Shown: positions 1-8,190, counted from the first letter of the stretch. The stretch is DNA of 64,000 nt from Streptomyces sp. MA5143a (GCF_900290235.1 NZ_OLMK01000029.1:1-64000); one strand, 5' to 3'. Notes: generated from the letters alone by a model not told the origin. A program made the numbers and translations.

Positions 1-356
1 CGGGGGCGCGCCGGGGGGTGTCCGTCCTCGGAACGGCGCGGAATCGGTCGCCCGAGAAGCGGAACCAGTTGACGCGCCAACCGCTGCGGGCGGACACCCC
101 CCGACACACCCCCTCACGTCCGTACGCGGCACACCCGCCGCGCGGGCTTCCGCCACATCAGCGATACGCGCCGACCCGTCCGCGTGCGGCGCCGTAGGGG
201 CTTGCGCCACATCAGGGACGCGCCTCGGCTCGTCCGTACGCGGCACACCCGCCGTGGGGGCTTGCGCCGAGCCGTTCGTACGCGGCTGGCCCGCCGTGGG
301 GGCTTGCGCCGCACCGTTTGTGCGCGGGTCATCCGCTGTGGGCGTTTGCGGCGTCT
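1..356. repeat. Copy A of TIR-bounded core plus modular repeat array
   Basis: The 90-bp core at 13-102 starts with GGGGGGTGTCCG (13-24) and ends with its exact reverse complement CGGACACCCCCC (91-102). From 117 follow five tandem units starting CGT(C/T)(C/T)G: 117-176 (60 bp), 177-230 (54), 231-272 (42), 273-314 (42) and 315-356 (42). Each carries a variant of GGGGCTTGCGCC. Bases 1-197 match 20705-20901 with no gaps and only a handful of substitutions. All unit lengths are multiples of 6 and the core is 90 bp, so the reading frame through it is preserved. Confidence 0.85.
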
Positions 357-390
357 TGGTCGGGTGTCGCTGGACCTTCGTGGGGGTCAT
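1..390 (-). CDS. Partial ORF coupled to the CpaE-TadE gene and carrying the in-frame repeat element
   Basis: An open frame runs from an ATG at 390 down to base 1 with no stop (130 codons), so the gene continues off the left edge. The ATG overlaps the TGA of the upstream CpaE-TadE gene as ATGA, the usual sign of translational coupling. The first ~25 residues (MTPTKVQRHPTKTPQ...) are Thr/Pro/Lys-rich. They are followed by degenerate units built on AQAPTAG and then by a 39-residue block ending in FRGRTPPGAPP. That block is identical to one inside the sugar kinase gene near 20.7-20.8 kb, in the same frame. By position the gene could encode another Tad/Flp component, but no recognisable domain lies inside the window. 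The coding call rests on the open frame and the overlap. Confidence 0.55.
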   Translation of the reverse strand, partial: MTPTKVQRHPTKTPQTPTADDPRTNGAAQAPTAGQPRTNGSAQAPTAGVPRTDEPRRVPDVAQAPTAPHADGSARIADVAEARAAGVPRTDVRGCVGGCPPAAVGASTGSASRATDSAPFRGRTPPGAPP

Positions 391-1997
391 GGGGACTTCT
401 CCAGCGCTGCGCCGGCCTCGCCGTTGACCGTCCAGCCCGTGTCGAAGCCGGGGAAGAAGAGGGGGACGGGGGCCTCGACCTCGGCCTTCATGACCGTGCC
501 GTTGGAGGCGCAGTCGATGGACGTGTCGCTCCAGGCGGCGGGGAGGTGCTGGGTGCCTGCGGCCTGGCAGGCGCCCGGGACGTCGCCGTCGATGGCGTGG
601 GCGGCCGTGGCGGCGCGGGCGGCCTCGTCGGCGGCGTTGCTCGCGAGGGAGTAGGTGTAGCCGTAGAGGGCCGCCTGCCAGAGGATCGTCATGACGATCA
701 GGAGGAGGGGGAACATTCCGGCGAATTCCAGGGTGGCCGAACCCCGGTCGCCGCCCTTGCGGCGCAGGACCAGGGCGCCCCGGTCGGACGGCTTGCGGCG
801 GCGGCCGCCGCCTCCGGCCTCCTGGGGTGTGACCAGTTCCAGTTCGCCGGCCAGGGACCACAGGGCCTGCTTGACCGAGGAGCGGGCGTCCAGGTCCTGG
901 AGGCGGCCCGCGTCGACGACGGACTGGAGTTCCTTGAAGGCGGCGGGGACCGCGTTGCGGGCCACCTTCGTGCCGGTGACCTTCTCGACCAGGGACGGCT
1001 GGATCTCCGTGCCGCGCGAGTGGCGGTTGACCACGGTGAGGGTCTCCTCCGCCTTGCGGATCTGGAGGCGGTCCCAGAGGCGGACCATGCGTTTGGCGGC
1101 GCGGATGGCGACCACGTCCGGGGTGACGAGGAGGAGTGCCTGGTCGGCCATCTCGACGGCCGCGGCGGTCGCCGCGGTCATCTGCGAGCCGCAGTCGACG
1201 ACCACCACGTCGTGGCGGGAGCGCAGGGTCGCGAGGACATGGCGGGCGACGCGGTCCGTCACCTCCTCGCCGCGTTCGCCCTCGGCGGGGGCGAGGAGGA
1301 GGGAGAGGCCGGTGTCGTGCGCGAACACCGCCTCCTGGAGGACGCGGGGGTTGATGTCCGTGATGCCGGCGAGGTCGGCGACGGAGCGGCGGAACTGCAC
1401 GTCGAGGTACGAGGCCACGTCCCCGGACTGGAGGTCCAGGTCGAGGAGGGCGACCGTACGGCCCGAGGCCTGGGCTGCCAGGGCGAGTTGGACGGCGGTG
1501 ACCGTGGCGCCCACGCCGCCCTTGGCTCCGCTGACCGTCACGACGGTGCCGCCGGGGCCCGCGTACAGCTCGGGGGTCGCGCTGCCGAGGTGGCGGCGCA
1601 TGCCGGTCGACCAGGCCGCGGCGGCCTGGACGCGTTCGGCGAGGGCGTCGTAGGACAGGGGGAGGTTGACGATGCCGCGGGCGCCGGAGTCCATGGCCGC
1701 GGTGAGGACACCGGTGCTGGTGTCGGACGTGACGAGGACGACGCCGACCGCCGGGAAGCGCAGGACGAGGTCGCGGACCAGGTCCAGGGCGGGCACCGGG
1801 CCGATGCGTTCGTGGACCAGGACGACCTCGGGCAGTTCGTCGAGGGAGTCGGCCGCGAGGCGCGCCAGGGTGTCGAGGAGGGCGGTCGAGTCGGGCACGG
1901 GTGGTGCGGGTTCGGCGTCGGCGAGCTGGCCGAGCAGGGTGGTCAGGGCGCCGGCCGAGTCGATGTCCCCGACGGCGGGGAGGATACGGATGGTCAT
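387..1997 (-). CDS. CpaE/TadZ-like ATPase fused to a TadE-like pseudopilin domain
   Basis: This 536-residue protein has two parts. Residues ~1-140 resemble a receiver-like N-terminus. Residues ~150-400 form a MinD/CpaE-type P-loop ATPase with a deviant Walker A (GAKGGVGAT, 157-165) and the switch region DLDLQSGD. CpaE/TadZ proteins localise Tad/Flp pilus machinery in the cytoplasm. After a basic Gly/Arg linker (GGGGRRRK), residues from ~416 read DRGSATLEFAGMFPLLLIVM, the hydrophobic N-terminus of TadE/TadG pseudopilins, followed by a short extracytoplasmic domain with two Cys. In Tad loci these parts are normally separate genes. A start at ATG 1997 gives the conserved N-terminus MTIRILPAVGD. 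It follows the CpaB gene by 142 bp and overlaps the next ORF by 4 bp. Confidence 0.85.
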   Translation of the reverse strand: MTIRILPAVGDIDSAGALTTLLGQLADAEPAPPVPDSTALLDTLARLAADSLDELPEVVLVHERIGPVPALDLVRDLVLRFPAVGVVLVTSDTSTGVLTAAMDSGARGIVNLPLSYDALAERVQAAAAWSTGMRRHLGSATPELYAGPGGTVVTVSGAKGGVGATVTAVQLALAAQASGRTVALLDLDLQSGDVASYLDVQFRRSVADLAGITDINPRVLQEAVFAHDTGLSLLLAPAEGERGEEVTDRVARHVLATLRSRHDVVVVDCGSQMTAATAAAVEMADQALLLVTPDVVAIRAAKRMVRLWDRLQIRKAEETLTVVNRHSRGTEIQPSLVEKVTGTKVARNAVPAAFKELQSVVDAGRLQDLDARSSVKQALWSLAGELELVTPQEAGGGGRRRKPSDRGALVLRRKGGDRGSATLEFAGMFPLLLIVMTILWQAALYGYTYSLASNAADEAARAATAAHAIDGDVPGACQAAGTQHLPAAWSDTSIDCASNGTVMKAEVEAPVPLFFPGFDTGWTVNGEAGAALEKSP

Positions 1998-2139
1998 CGG
2001 CGGTTCCCCGTTCCCGTGCCGGCCCCGGTGGGCGCCCCCGGTGACGCCTGTCCCTGTTCACTCATCAGCATGCCCAGCCGCAGGGGCATTCGACGCACTC
2101 CCGTTCGGGGTGACCTCGTGCGGACGTTCCGGACCGACC

Positions 2140-2871
2140 TCATCGCGCGGTCTTCTCCTTGTCCTCGTCGAGGGTGTACGAGCGGTCGTCCGGTACGACG
2201 ACCGTGGCGTCGCCGCCCCCGACGAGGGCGAGACGGACGTGCTCGGCGAAGGATTCGGCGAACGCGACGCGCTGGGCGTCGGCGGTGTCGAGCGCGAAGG
2301 TGATCGGGACGGCCTCGGTGACCGTGCGGCGGCGTTCGCTGCTGGACTGGCCCGGTTCGAGCGGGGTGAGTCTGCCGACGTCGATGACGCGGGCGTCGGA
2401 GACCATCAGCTTGGAGGTGTCCTTGCCGGAGTCGCTGTCCTTCTCCTCGAACGTGGCGTAGATGTTGACCAGTGAACCGGGGTTGATCTTTCCGGCCACA
2501 CCGGTCGACGCGTCGATCATGATCGCGATCTCCTGCTGGCCCGGCTTCAGTTCGGGACGGTCGACGATCATGTCGGACTGGAGGAGGGAGCCCTTCTCCA
2601 GCTGGGTGACGGCGATCTTGCCGCGGATGTCGGCGAGGTCGGTTATCGCGGTGTCCGACAGCCATCGCTCCGGCATCGAGATCTTCTCGAACTGGCTCGC
2701 GGTCAGCTCCTTGTAGGGCGCGATGTCACCCTTCAGCCGGTACGCCGTCACCTCCGGCCCGACCTTGGAGTTCACGTCGCGGATCACCGAGAGCACCCCG
2801 GCGAAGGCGGCCAGGGCGCACAGGGCCGACAGGACCAGCAGGACGACGCCGCGGCGCTGGCGCGAGTTCAC
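2140..2871 (-). CDS. Flp pilus assembly protein CpaB/RcpC (SAF domain)
   Basis: A 243-residue protein with one N-terminal membrane segment (about residues 8-30, LLVLSALCALAAFAG) followed by a SAF-like domain (~40-105) and an RcpC/CpaB region containing GQQEIAIMID and the INPGSLVNIYATF motif near the middle. CpaB proteins act on the outer face of the membrane in Flp/Tad pilus assembly. It precedes the CpaE-TadE gene in the same orientation, which supports a pilus operon. The family assignment rests on the membrane anchor, the SAF/GSLVNI pattern and context. No truncation is visible. Confidence 0.85.
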   Translation of the reverse strand: MNSRQRRGVVLLVLSALCALAAFAGVLSVIRDVNSKVGPEVTAYRLKGDIAPYKELTASQFEKISMPERWLSDTAITDLADIRGKIAVTQLEKGSLLQSDMIVDRPELKPGQQEIAIMIDASTGVAGKINPGSLVNIYATFEEKDSDSGKDTSKLMVSDARVIDVGRLTPLEPGQSSSERRRTVTEAVPITFALDTADAQRVAFAESFAEHVRLALVGGGDATVVVPDDRSYTLDEDKEKTAR

Positions 2872-2939
2872 TGAATCTCACCTCGTGGGGACGTGCCGGG
2901 CAGTGGAGCGGACCTGCGCGCGGAGGGGGCGCACGTACG

Positions 2940-3908
2940 TCATGGGGCGCCCCGCGGAAGGGCGCGGGCCGGGGCGGTCTCGGGTTCGCGCAGCGGGGCG
3001 GCGCAGAATCCGCAGCGGTCACCGATGAGTTCCAGGCCGCACCAGTGGCAGGTCTCCCGGCGCACGGAGGACACGAGCTGGTAGAGCACGGAGACGTCGG
3101 AGAGCCCCGCGGCGAACTCGACGAGCTTCCCGGTCCCCCACCAGCGCACGGACCCCTCGGGCAGCGGCACGGTGGCGGCCCCCTGCACCTTCCAGGCGGG
3201 CGCGAGGGTCGCGGTCACCCAGTCGGACGGCGGCTGCGGCCCCTGCGCGACCAGCAGCCGGGTGCCGAACTCGGGTCCGGTCAGCGGTTCCTGGTCGGCC
3301 ACGTTCAGCCGGACCAGCTGGGGGCGCGGTGTCGCCAGTACGGCGAACTGGGCGCCCGGCATCCAGGACTTGGCGTGCGCCTTGAGGGTGACCGGGATCC
3401 GGTCGAGTTTGGCGACGGTGCCGAGGACGGCGCCGGCGTAGATGTAGTGCGCGAGGAGGCGTACGGAGGAGGCGAGCACGCCCGGGCTGAAGTCGCACGC
3501 GGACAGCTGGCGCAACTGCTGGGCCAGCAGCGCGAGTCCGAGCGGTGGCAGGTCGACGCCGAGCAGGGCGATGCGGTCGCTCTCCAGGACGGAGCGGACG
3601 GTCTGGAGGCGCCGGGTGACGGCGAGTTCCTCCGGGGTCGCGCCGGACGCCTGGTGGAGGGCGATGACGTAGCCGTGCTGCTCGATGAGCGCGTGCATGC
3701 CGAGCAGGGAGCTCTCCAGGGTCTCCTGGGGCTGTACGGCCGCGGGCGGTGTCTGCCGGTCGTGCGGTGGGAGCACCAGATCGGAACTGGTGACGGCTAT
3801 CGCGGTCGGCACGCTGCACACCACCCCGTTCACTGCGGCGGGGTGGTCGAACCACCGCCTCAGTCGGCCCCTGAGAGGGCGGCACACGGCTCGCCGTCCC
3901 TCCTGCAT
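2940..3908 (-). CDS. Conserved actinobacterial protein with C-terminal zinc-ribbon-like motif
   Basis: Up to 322 residues, of unknown function. The first ~45 residues are basic and low in conservation-like character. An internal start near SSDLVLPPHDR is plausible, so the 5' end is uncertain. The middle is alpha/beta in composition with no clear catalytic motif. The C-terminus has CHWC...CGFC, a four-Cys arrangement typical of small zinc ribbons. It lies 68 bp upstream of the CpaB gene on the same strand and is probably co-transcribed with the pilus genes. An accessory or regulatory role in the Flp locus is inference only. Confidence 0.65.
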   Translation of the reverse strand: MQEGRRAVCRPLRGRLRRWFDHPAAVNGVVCSVPTAIAVTSSDLVLPPHDRQTPPAAVQPQETLESSLLGMHALIEQHGYVIALHQASGATPEELAVTRRLQTVRSVLESDRIALLGVDLPPLGLALLAQQLRQLSACDFSPGVLASSVRLLAHYIYAGAVLGTVAKLDRIPVTLKAHAKSWMPGAQFAVLATPRPQLVRLNVADQEPLTGPEFGTRLLVAQGPQPPSDWVTATLAPAWKVQGAATVPLPEGSVRWWGTGKLVEFAAGLSDVSVLYQLVSSVRRETCHWCGLELIGDRCGFCAAPLREPETAPARALPRGAP

Positions 3909-4083
3909 CGTCTTGCATCAGCACCATATCCACGGCATGGCCCGATCAACACTGAATCTCCTTGATCAACTCACCGAAGGTGCGGGCCGTATCCACACAG
4001 AGTGAGACGCATATGCCCCAACTCGACGGGTGTTCTGGGACGTTGGGGTGCCCTTACGGGTGAACGGGTCCCGGAGCGGAGTA

Positions 4084-4112
4084 TTGACAACCCTATTGGT
4101 CTGGACCAACTT
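4084..4112 (+). promoter_or_regulatory. Chitinase promoter with DasR-like operator
   Basis: TTGACA at 4084-4089 is a perfect -35. The palindrome TTGGTCTGGACCAA (4096-4109) fills the spacer and reaches the -10 position (~4107-4112). It matches the ACTGGTCTAGACCAGT-type consensus of DasR sites, the GlcNAc-responsive GntR repressor of Streptomyces chitinase genes. It lies about 57 bp upstream of the GTG start. DasR binding is inferred from the motif. Confidence 0.75.
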
Positions 4113-4166
4113 GTACGTCCAGCGGTGGCCACCGTCCTCATCCCCACTCCCCACCGGAGGCACCCC

Positions 4167-5879
4167 GTGGACCGCGTCCCAGGCATATCCCCACGCATAC
4201 GCAGATGGGCGGCGGGAGCCGTCACCGCCGTACTGGCCGCCGCCGGCCTCACCCTCGCCGGGGCGGCCCCGGCGTCCGCCGCCGACATCAACAACGCCAG
4301 GAACGCCGGCTTCGAGTCGGGCCTCGCGAACTGGACCTGCTCGGCGGGCAGCGGCACGACCGTCTCCTTCCCCTTGCACGGCGGCGCCGCCGCACTGCGG
4401 GCCACCCCGGCCGGGCAGGACAACGCGCGCTGCGTCCAGACCGTGGCGGTGAGGCCCGACTCGACGTACACGCTGAGCGCCTGGGTGCGGGGTGGATACA
4501 CGTATCTGGGCGCGAGCGGCACGGGCACGACCGACGTGTCGACGTGGACGCCGGATTCCGCCGACTGGAAGCAGTTGTCGACCACGTTCAGGACGGGTGC
4601 TTCGACGACCTCGGTGACGTTGTACACGCACGGCTGGTACGGGCAGGCGGCGTACTTCGCGGACGACGTGGCGGTGTTCGGGCCCGATGGCGGTGGTGGC
4701 GGTGACCAGCCGCCGACCGTCCCGTCCGCCCCGACGGGTCTCGCCGTCTCGGGCGTCACGTCCTCGTCCGTGTCGCTGGCGTGGAACGCGGTGTCGGGTG
4801 CGACGGGCTACACCGTCTACCGCGGCGGCACGAAGGTCCAGGCCGTCAGCGGCACCTCCGCGACGGTGACCGGGCTCGCCGCCTCCACCTCGTACACCTT
4901 CCAGGTCACGGCGGTGAACGCGGCTGGCGAGTCGCCGAGGTCGGCGACGGTGACGGGGACGACGACGGCTTCGCCCGGCGGTCCCGGCACGGGGCTGCCC
5001 CGGCACGCGGTGACCGGCTACTGGCAGAACTTCAACAACGGGGCGACGGTGCAGAGGCTGTCCGACGTCCCGTCGCAGTACGACATCATCGCCGTCGCCT
5101 TCGCCGACGCCACCTCCACCCCGGGCGCGGTGACGTTCAACCTCGACTCGGCGGGCCTCGGCGGGTACACCGTCGACCAGTTCAAGGCGGACCTCAGGGC
5201 CAAACAGGCCGCGGGCAAGAAGGTCATCGTCTCCGTCGGCGGCGAACGCGGCACGGTGGCCGTGAACAGCGCGGCCTCCGCGACGAACTTCGCGAACTCC
5301 GTGTACTCCCTGATGCAGACGTACGGCTTCGACGGCGTCGACATCGACCTGGAGAACGGTCTCGACGCGACGTACATGACGCAGGCGCTGCGGGCCCTGT
5401 CGGCGAAGGCGGGCCCCTCGATGGTCCTCACCATGGCCCCGCAGACCATCGACATGCAGTCGACGTCCAACGCGTACTTCCGCACGGCGCTGAACGTGAA
5501 GGACATCCTGACCGTCGTCAACATGCAGTACTACAACAGCGGTTCGATGCTGGGCTGCGACGGCAAGGTCTACAGCCAGGGCTCGGTGGACTTCCTGACC
5601 GCGCTCGCCTGCATCCAGCTGGAGGGCGGCCTCGCCCCGTCCCAGGTGGGCCTCGGCCTGCCCGCCTCGACGCGCGGCGCGGGCAGCGGGTACGTCGCCC
5701 CGAGCGTCGTCAACAACGCGCTCGACTGCCTCGCGCGGGGCACCGACTGCGGCTCCTTCAAGCCGCCGCGGACCTACCCCGACCTGCGCGGCGCGATGAC
5801 CTGGTCGACGAACTGGGACGCGACGGCGGGCAACGCGTGGTCCAGCACGGTGGGACCGCACGTGCACGGGCTGCCGTAG
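4167..5879 (+). CDS. Secreted GH18 chitinase with N-terminal CBM-like and FnIII domains
   Basis: The GTG at 4167 is chosen because GGAGG (4156-4160) lies 6 nt upstream and the protein then begins with a signal peptide: basic start, hydrophobic core, cleavage after APASA near residue 38. This gives 570 residues. Residues ~39-175 look like a beta-sandwich carbohydrate-binding module, ~181-269 are a fibronectin type III domain, and ~280-570 are a GH18 barrel. The GH18 signature DGVDIDLE is at 389-396 with E396 the expected proton donor. The enzyme should hydrolyse chitin outside the cell. A DasR-like site upstream fits induction by chitin breakdown products. It is a single-gene unit facing away from the pilus genes. 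Confidence 0.93.
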   Translation: MDRVPGISPRIRRWAAGAVTAVLAAAGLTLAGAAPASAADINNARNAGFESGLANWTCSAGSGTTVSFPLHGGAAALRATPAGQDNARCVQTVAVRPDSTYTLSAWVRGGYTYLGASGTGTTDVSTWTPDSADWKQLSTTFRTGASTTSVTLYTHGWYGQAAYFADDVAVFGPDGGGGGDQPPTVPSAPTGLAVSGVTSSSVSLAWNAVSGATGYTVYRGGTKVQAVSGTSATVTGLAASTSYTFQVTAVNAAGESPRSATVTGTTTASPGGPGTGLPRHAVTGYWQNFNNGATVQRLSDVPSQYDIIAVAFADATSTPGAVTFNLDSAGLGGYTVDQFKADLRAKQAAGKKVIVSVGGERGTVAVNSAASATNFANSVYSLMQTYGFDGVDIDLENGLDATYMTQALRALSAKAGPSMVLTMAPQTIDMQSTSNAYFRTALNVKDILTVVNMQYYNSGSMLGCDGKVYSQGSVDFLTALACIQLEGGLAPSQVGLGLPASTRGAGSGYVAPSVVNNALDCLARGTDCGSFKPPRTYPDLRGAMTWSTNWDATAGNAWSSTVGPHVHGLP

Positions 5880-6029
5880 GGCGTCGACGGGTGACCGTTT
5901 CGCCGGCGGTGCCTTCGGGTGCCGTCGGCGGACGTGTCACCGCCCCCCTCTCCTCTGTGGCGCACGTCACCGGAACCCGCCCCGCCCCGTGGAGAGGCAA
6001 GGGTGTGAGGTGGAAGAGGTGCATACGAG

Positions 6030-6701
6030 ATGAGTGAGGCCGGCGACCCCGTGCGGGCGCGCATACGAGCCGGTGACCGGGCGGCGTTCTCCGAGGTCTA
6101 CGACGCGTACGCGCGGGCCGTCTACAACCACGCGTACCGGCTCACCGGCGACTGGTCGACGGCCGAGGAGGTGATGGCGGACACCTTCCTCGACGCGTGG
6201 CGCACCCGGGAGCAGTTGGACCCCGACGGCGGTTCGCTCAAGCCGTGGCTGCTCGGCATGGCGACCAACAAGGCCCGCAACGCCAACCGGGGCCTCGGCC
6301 GCCGACTGGCCTTCCTGGCCCGTCGCCCCGCCCCCGGCCCGGTGGCCGACTTCGCCGACGAGACCGCCGGACGCGTCGACGACGCGCGCCGGCTCGCCGC
6401 CGTCCGCGAGGTGTACGGGCGGCTCAGGCGCGGCGAACGGGAGGTGCTGGCGCTGTGCGTGTGGTCGGGGCTCGGCTACGCGCAGGCGGCCGAGGCACTG
6501 GGGGTACCGGTCGGTACGGTCCGGTCACGGCTGTCACGGGCGAGGGAGCGGCTGCGGCGGCTGACGAACGAGCGGCTGGGCGAACAGCGTGGAACATCCA
6601 CGGCAAAAGGTGAGGAACCGGGGCTCCGCCGCGGAGAGGTAGAGGGTGAGGCCGCGTTCGCGGCCCTTCGACCCAAGGAGATTCAGGAGGGATCCCGATG
6701 A
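6030..6701 (+). CDS. ECF sigma factor (sigma70 regions 2 and 4)
   Basis: A 223-residue ECF sigma factor. Region 2 is at ~10-80 (AFSEVYDAYARAVYNHAYRL, then the DTFLDAWR helix). Region 4 is at ~120-175 with the helix-turn-helix YAQAAEALGVPVGTVRSRLSRAR. A ~45-residue Glu/Gly/Arg-rich tail follows region 4 and could be regulatory. The stop overlaps the next start as ATGA, so it is translationally coupled to the membrane-anchored partner downstream. The ATG at 6030 is used. The regulon is unknown. Confidence 0.9.
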   Translation: MSEAGDPVRARIRAGDRAAFSEVYDAYARAVYNHAYRLTGDWSTAEEVMADTFLDAWRTREQLDPDGGSLKPWLLGMATNKARNANRGLGRRLAFLARRPAPGPVADFADETAGRVDDARRLAAVREVYGRLRRGEREVLALCVWSGLGYAQAAEALGVPVGTVRSRLSRARERLRRLTNERLGEQRGTSTAKGEEPGLRRGEVEGEAAFAALRPKEIQEGSR

Positions 6702-7735
6702 ACGAGGAGCTGGCCCGACTGCTGCCGCCCCCGCCCGAGCGGGACGTTCCCCCTGGTCGCCTCTCCCACCACAAGGAACGTTTGATGCGACTCATCGACG
6801 AGGACCGGCCCGACGCCACCTCCACCACGCCCGCCGACCCCGCCGCCGGCAGCGGCCGGGACGCCACCGTCCGCGGGCCCCGGCTGCAAAGGCCGCGCCC
6901 CGCGCTCTGGATGCCGGCCGCCGCGCTGGCGCTGGCCGGGGCGCTGACCGCCGGGCTGGTCACGACCATGGACTCCGGCCTCGGGGGGCGGACGTCCGAC
7001 GGGGAGAGCGCGGTCGTCCTGCTCGACCGCATCGCCGAGGTGGCCGCGGACACGAAGGTCACGCCCGTACGCGACGACCAGTTCGTGTACGTCAAGAGCC
7101 TCTCGGCCGGGGCGGAGGCCAAGGACGAGAACAGTGTGTTCGTACCGGGGAAGCCGTACAAGCTGGAGGCGTGGCTGCCGCAGGAGCCCGGCCCCGTGAA
7201 GCAGGTGGCCCTGCACTACGAGAGCGGCGCCTGGGTCCCTGTTCGGGAGCTGCTGCCGCCGGGGTCTGCGGGGACCCCCGCGGGCATCGACCGCCCCACG
7301 TACGAGTGGCTGGCGTCGCTGCCGACCGACCCCGACCGCCTCCTCGACCGGCTCTCCCGCCTGACGAGGACCTTCGAGGGTCAGGAGAAGGACCAGGCCG
7401 TCTTCGACAAGATCGGTGAGCTGCTCGGCACGTCGGTCATGCCGTCGAGGACCGCCGCCGCGCTGTACGAGGCCGCCGCGAGGATCCCCGGGGTGACCCG
7501 GATCGAGAACGCGGTGGACCCGGCCGGACGGCACGGGGTGGGCATCCGGCGTGTCGACGGACACGCCGACTGGGCCACCGAGTGGATCTTCGACCGGCAC
7601 AGCCTGGAGTACATCGGTCGGCGGAGCTATCTGACGGCCGACGGGCCGATGGGCAAGAAGGGGACGGTCATGGACGAGTCGGCGGTGCTGGAGCGGGCCG
7701 TCGTCGACAAGTGGCGGGAGCGTCCGGGCTCGTAG
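6698..7735 (+). CDS. CU044_5270-type membrane-anchored partner of the ECF sigma factor
   Basis: A 345-residue protein. Residues ~1-65 form a charged cytoplasmic N-terminus (MNEELARLLPPPPERDVPPG). One membrane helix follows at ~70-92 (LWMPAAALALAGALTAGLV), then a large extracytoplasmic domain with the sequence YVKSLS typical of CU044_5270 proteins. In actinobacteria such proteins are regularly coupled to ECF sigma genes and are thought to sense or restrain the sigma factor. Here the genes overlap by 4 bp. It lacks a recognisable zinc-binding anti-sigma (ZAS) motif, so an anti-sigma function is inference from the gene pair. Confidence 0.75.
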   Translation: MNEELARLLPPPPERDVPPGRLSHHKERLMRLIDEDRPDATSTTPADPAAGSGRDATVRGPRLQRPRPALWMPAAALALAGALTAGLVTTMDSGLGGRTSDGESAVVLLDRIAEVAADTKVTPVRDDQFVYVKSLSAGAEAKDENSVFVPGKPYKLEAWLPQEPGPVKQVALHYESGAWVPVRELLPPGSAGTPAGIDRPTYEWLASLPTDPDRLLDRLSRLTRTFEGQEKDQAVFDKIGELLGTSVMPSRTAAALYEAAARIPGVTRIENAVDPAGRHGVGIRRVDGHADWATEWIFDRHSLEYIGRRSYLTADGPMGKKGTVMDESAVLERAVVDKWRERPGS

Positions 7736-7867
7736 CCGGCGGGGTGGCCGGTGGGGGCCCCGGAGAGAGGGGCACCAACAAGACTCGTACAAGCGGCTCA
7801 AGGTCTGAGTGATCCACACTTGGTGGCGGCTCTCATACATCGCCGACGGCAAAGAAGTGTCCGAGGA

Positions 7868-8183
7868 ATGACTGACGAATTCGACGTACGCGTCCTCACC
7901 GGCGGCGAAGAAGCCCGATGGCGGATGCTGGTCGAGGGAGATGGGCCATGGCATCTGCCTTTCAGATCCCCCGACGGCATCGAAGCGGCAGCGGTCGGGG
8001 ACGATGCTTTTGAGGCATTGCGGTCGATCCGTAAGGGCGCCCCCCAGCAGAGTCGGCTCCGTGGAGGAGCAGGACGCCTACTGGGAGCGCCACCTCAAGA
8101 ACAGGAAGAATCCTCTCAACCGCATCAACCCGGTCTGGTGGGTTTATTTCCTCACGGCACCTCGCGGGAAAGTGAAATGGTGA
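7868..8183 (+). pseudogene. Small unknown gene split by a +1 frameshift in a C6 run
   Basis: From ATG 7868 the frame reads MTDEFDVRVLTGGEEARWRM and continues to SIRKGA. After the C6 run near 8040-8045 the protein-like sequence continues in the +1 frame as RVGSVEEQDAYWERHLKN and ends ...VYFLTAPRGKVKW at 8183. Removing one C restores a single ~104-residue protein. Neither half alone looks complete, since frame 1 beyond the run becomes Gln/Arg low-complexity. I do not recognise the family. This could be a real inactivation or a base-calling error in a homopolymer. Confidence 0.5.
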
Positions 8184-8190
8184 GACAGCG

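Noticed and set aside
114-332. Arg-rich 72-aa minus-strand ORF (RRKPPRRVCRVRT pattern)
   Set aside because: It is an alternative frame of the modular repeat. The frame coupled by ATGA to the CpaE-TadE gene is preferred because it matches the frame used in the kinase copy.
1-356. CRISPR-like array
   Set aside because: Unit lengths differ (60, 54, 42, 42, 42), there are no unique spacers between constant repeats, and no cas gene is present.
318-2303. 661-aa plus-strand ORF
   Set aside because: Gly/Ala/Asp/Arg-rich shadow of the CpaE-TadE and CpaB genes; no domain, and the minus-strand proteins have clear family motifs.
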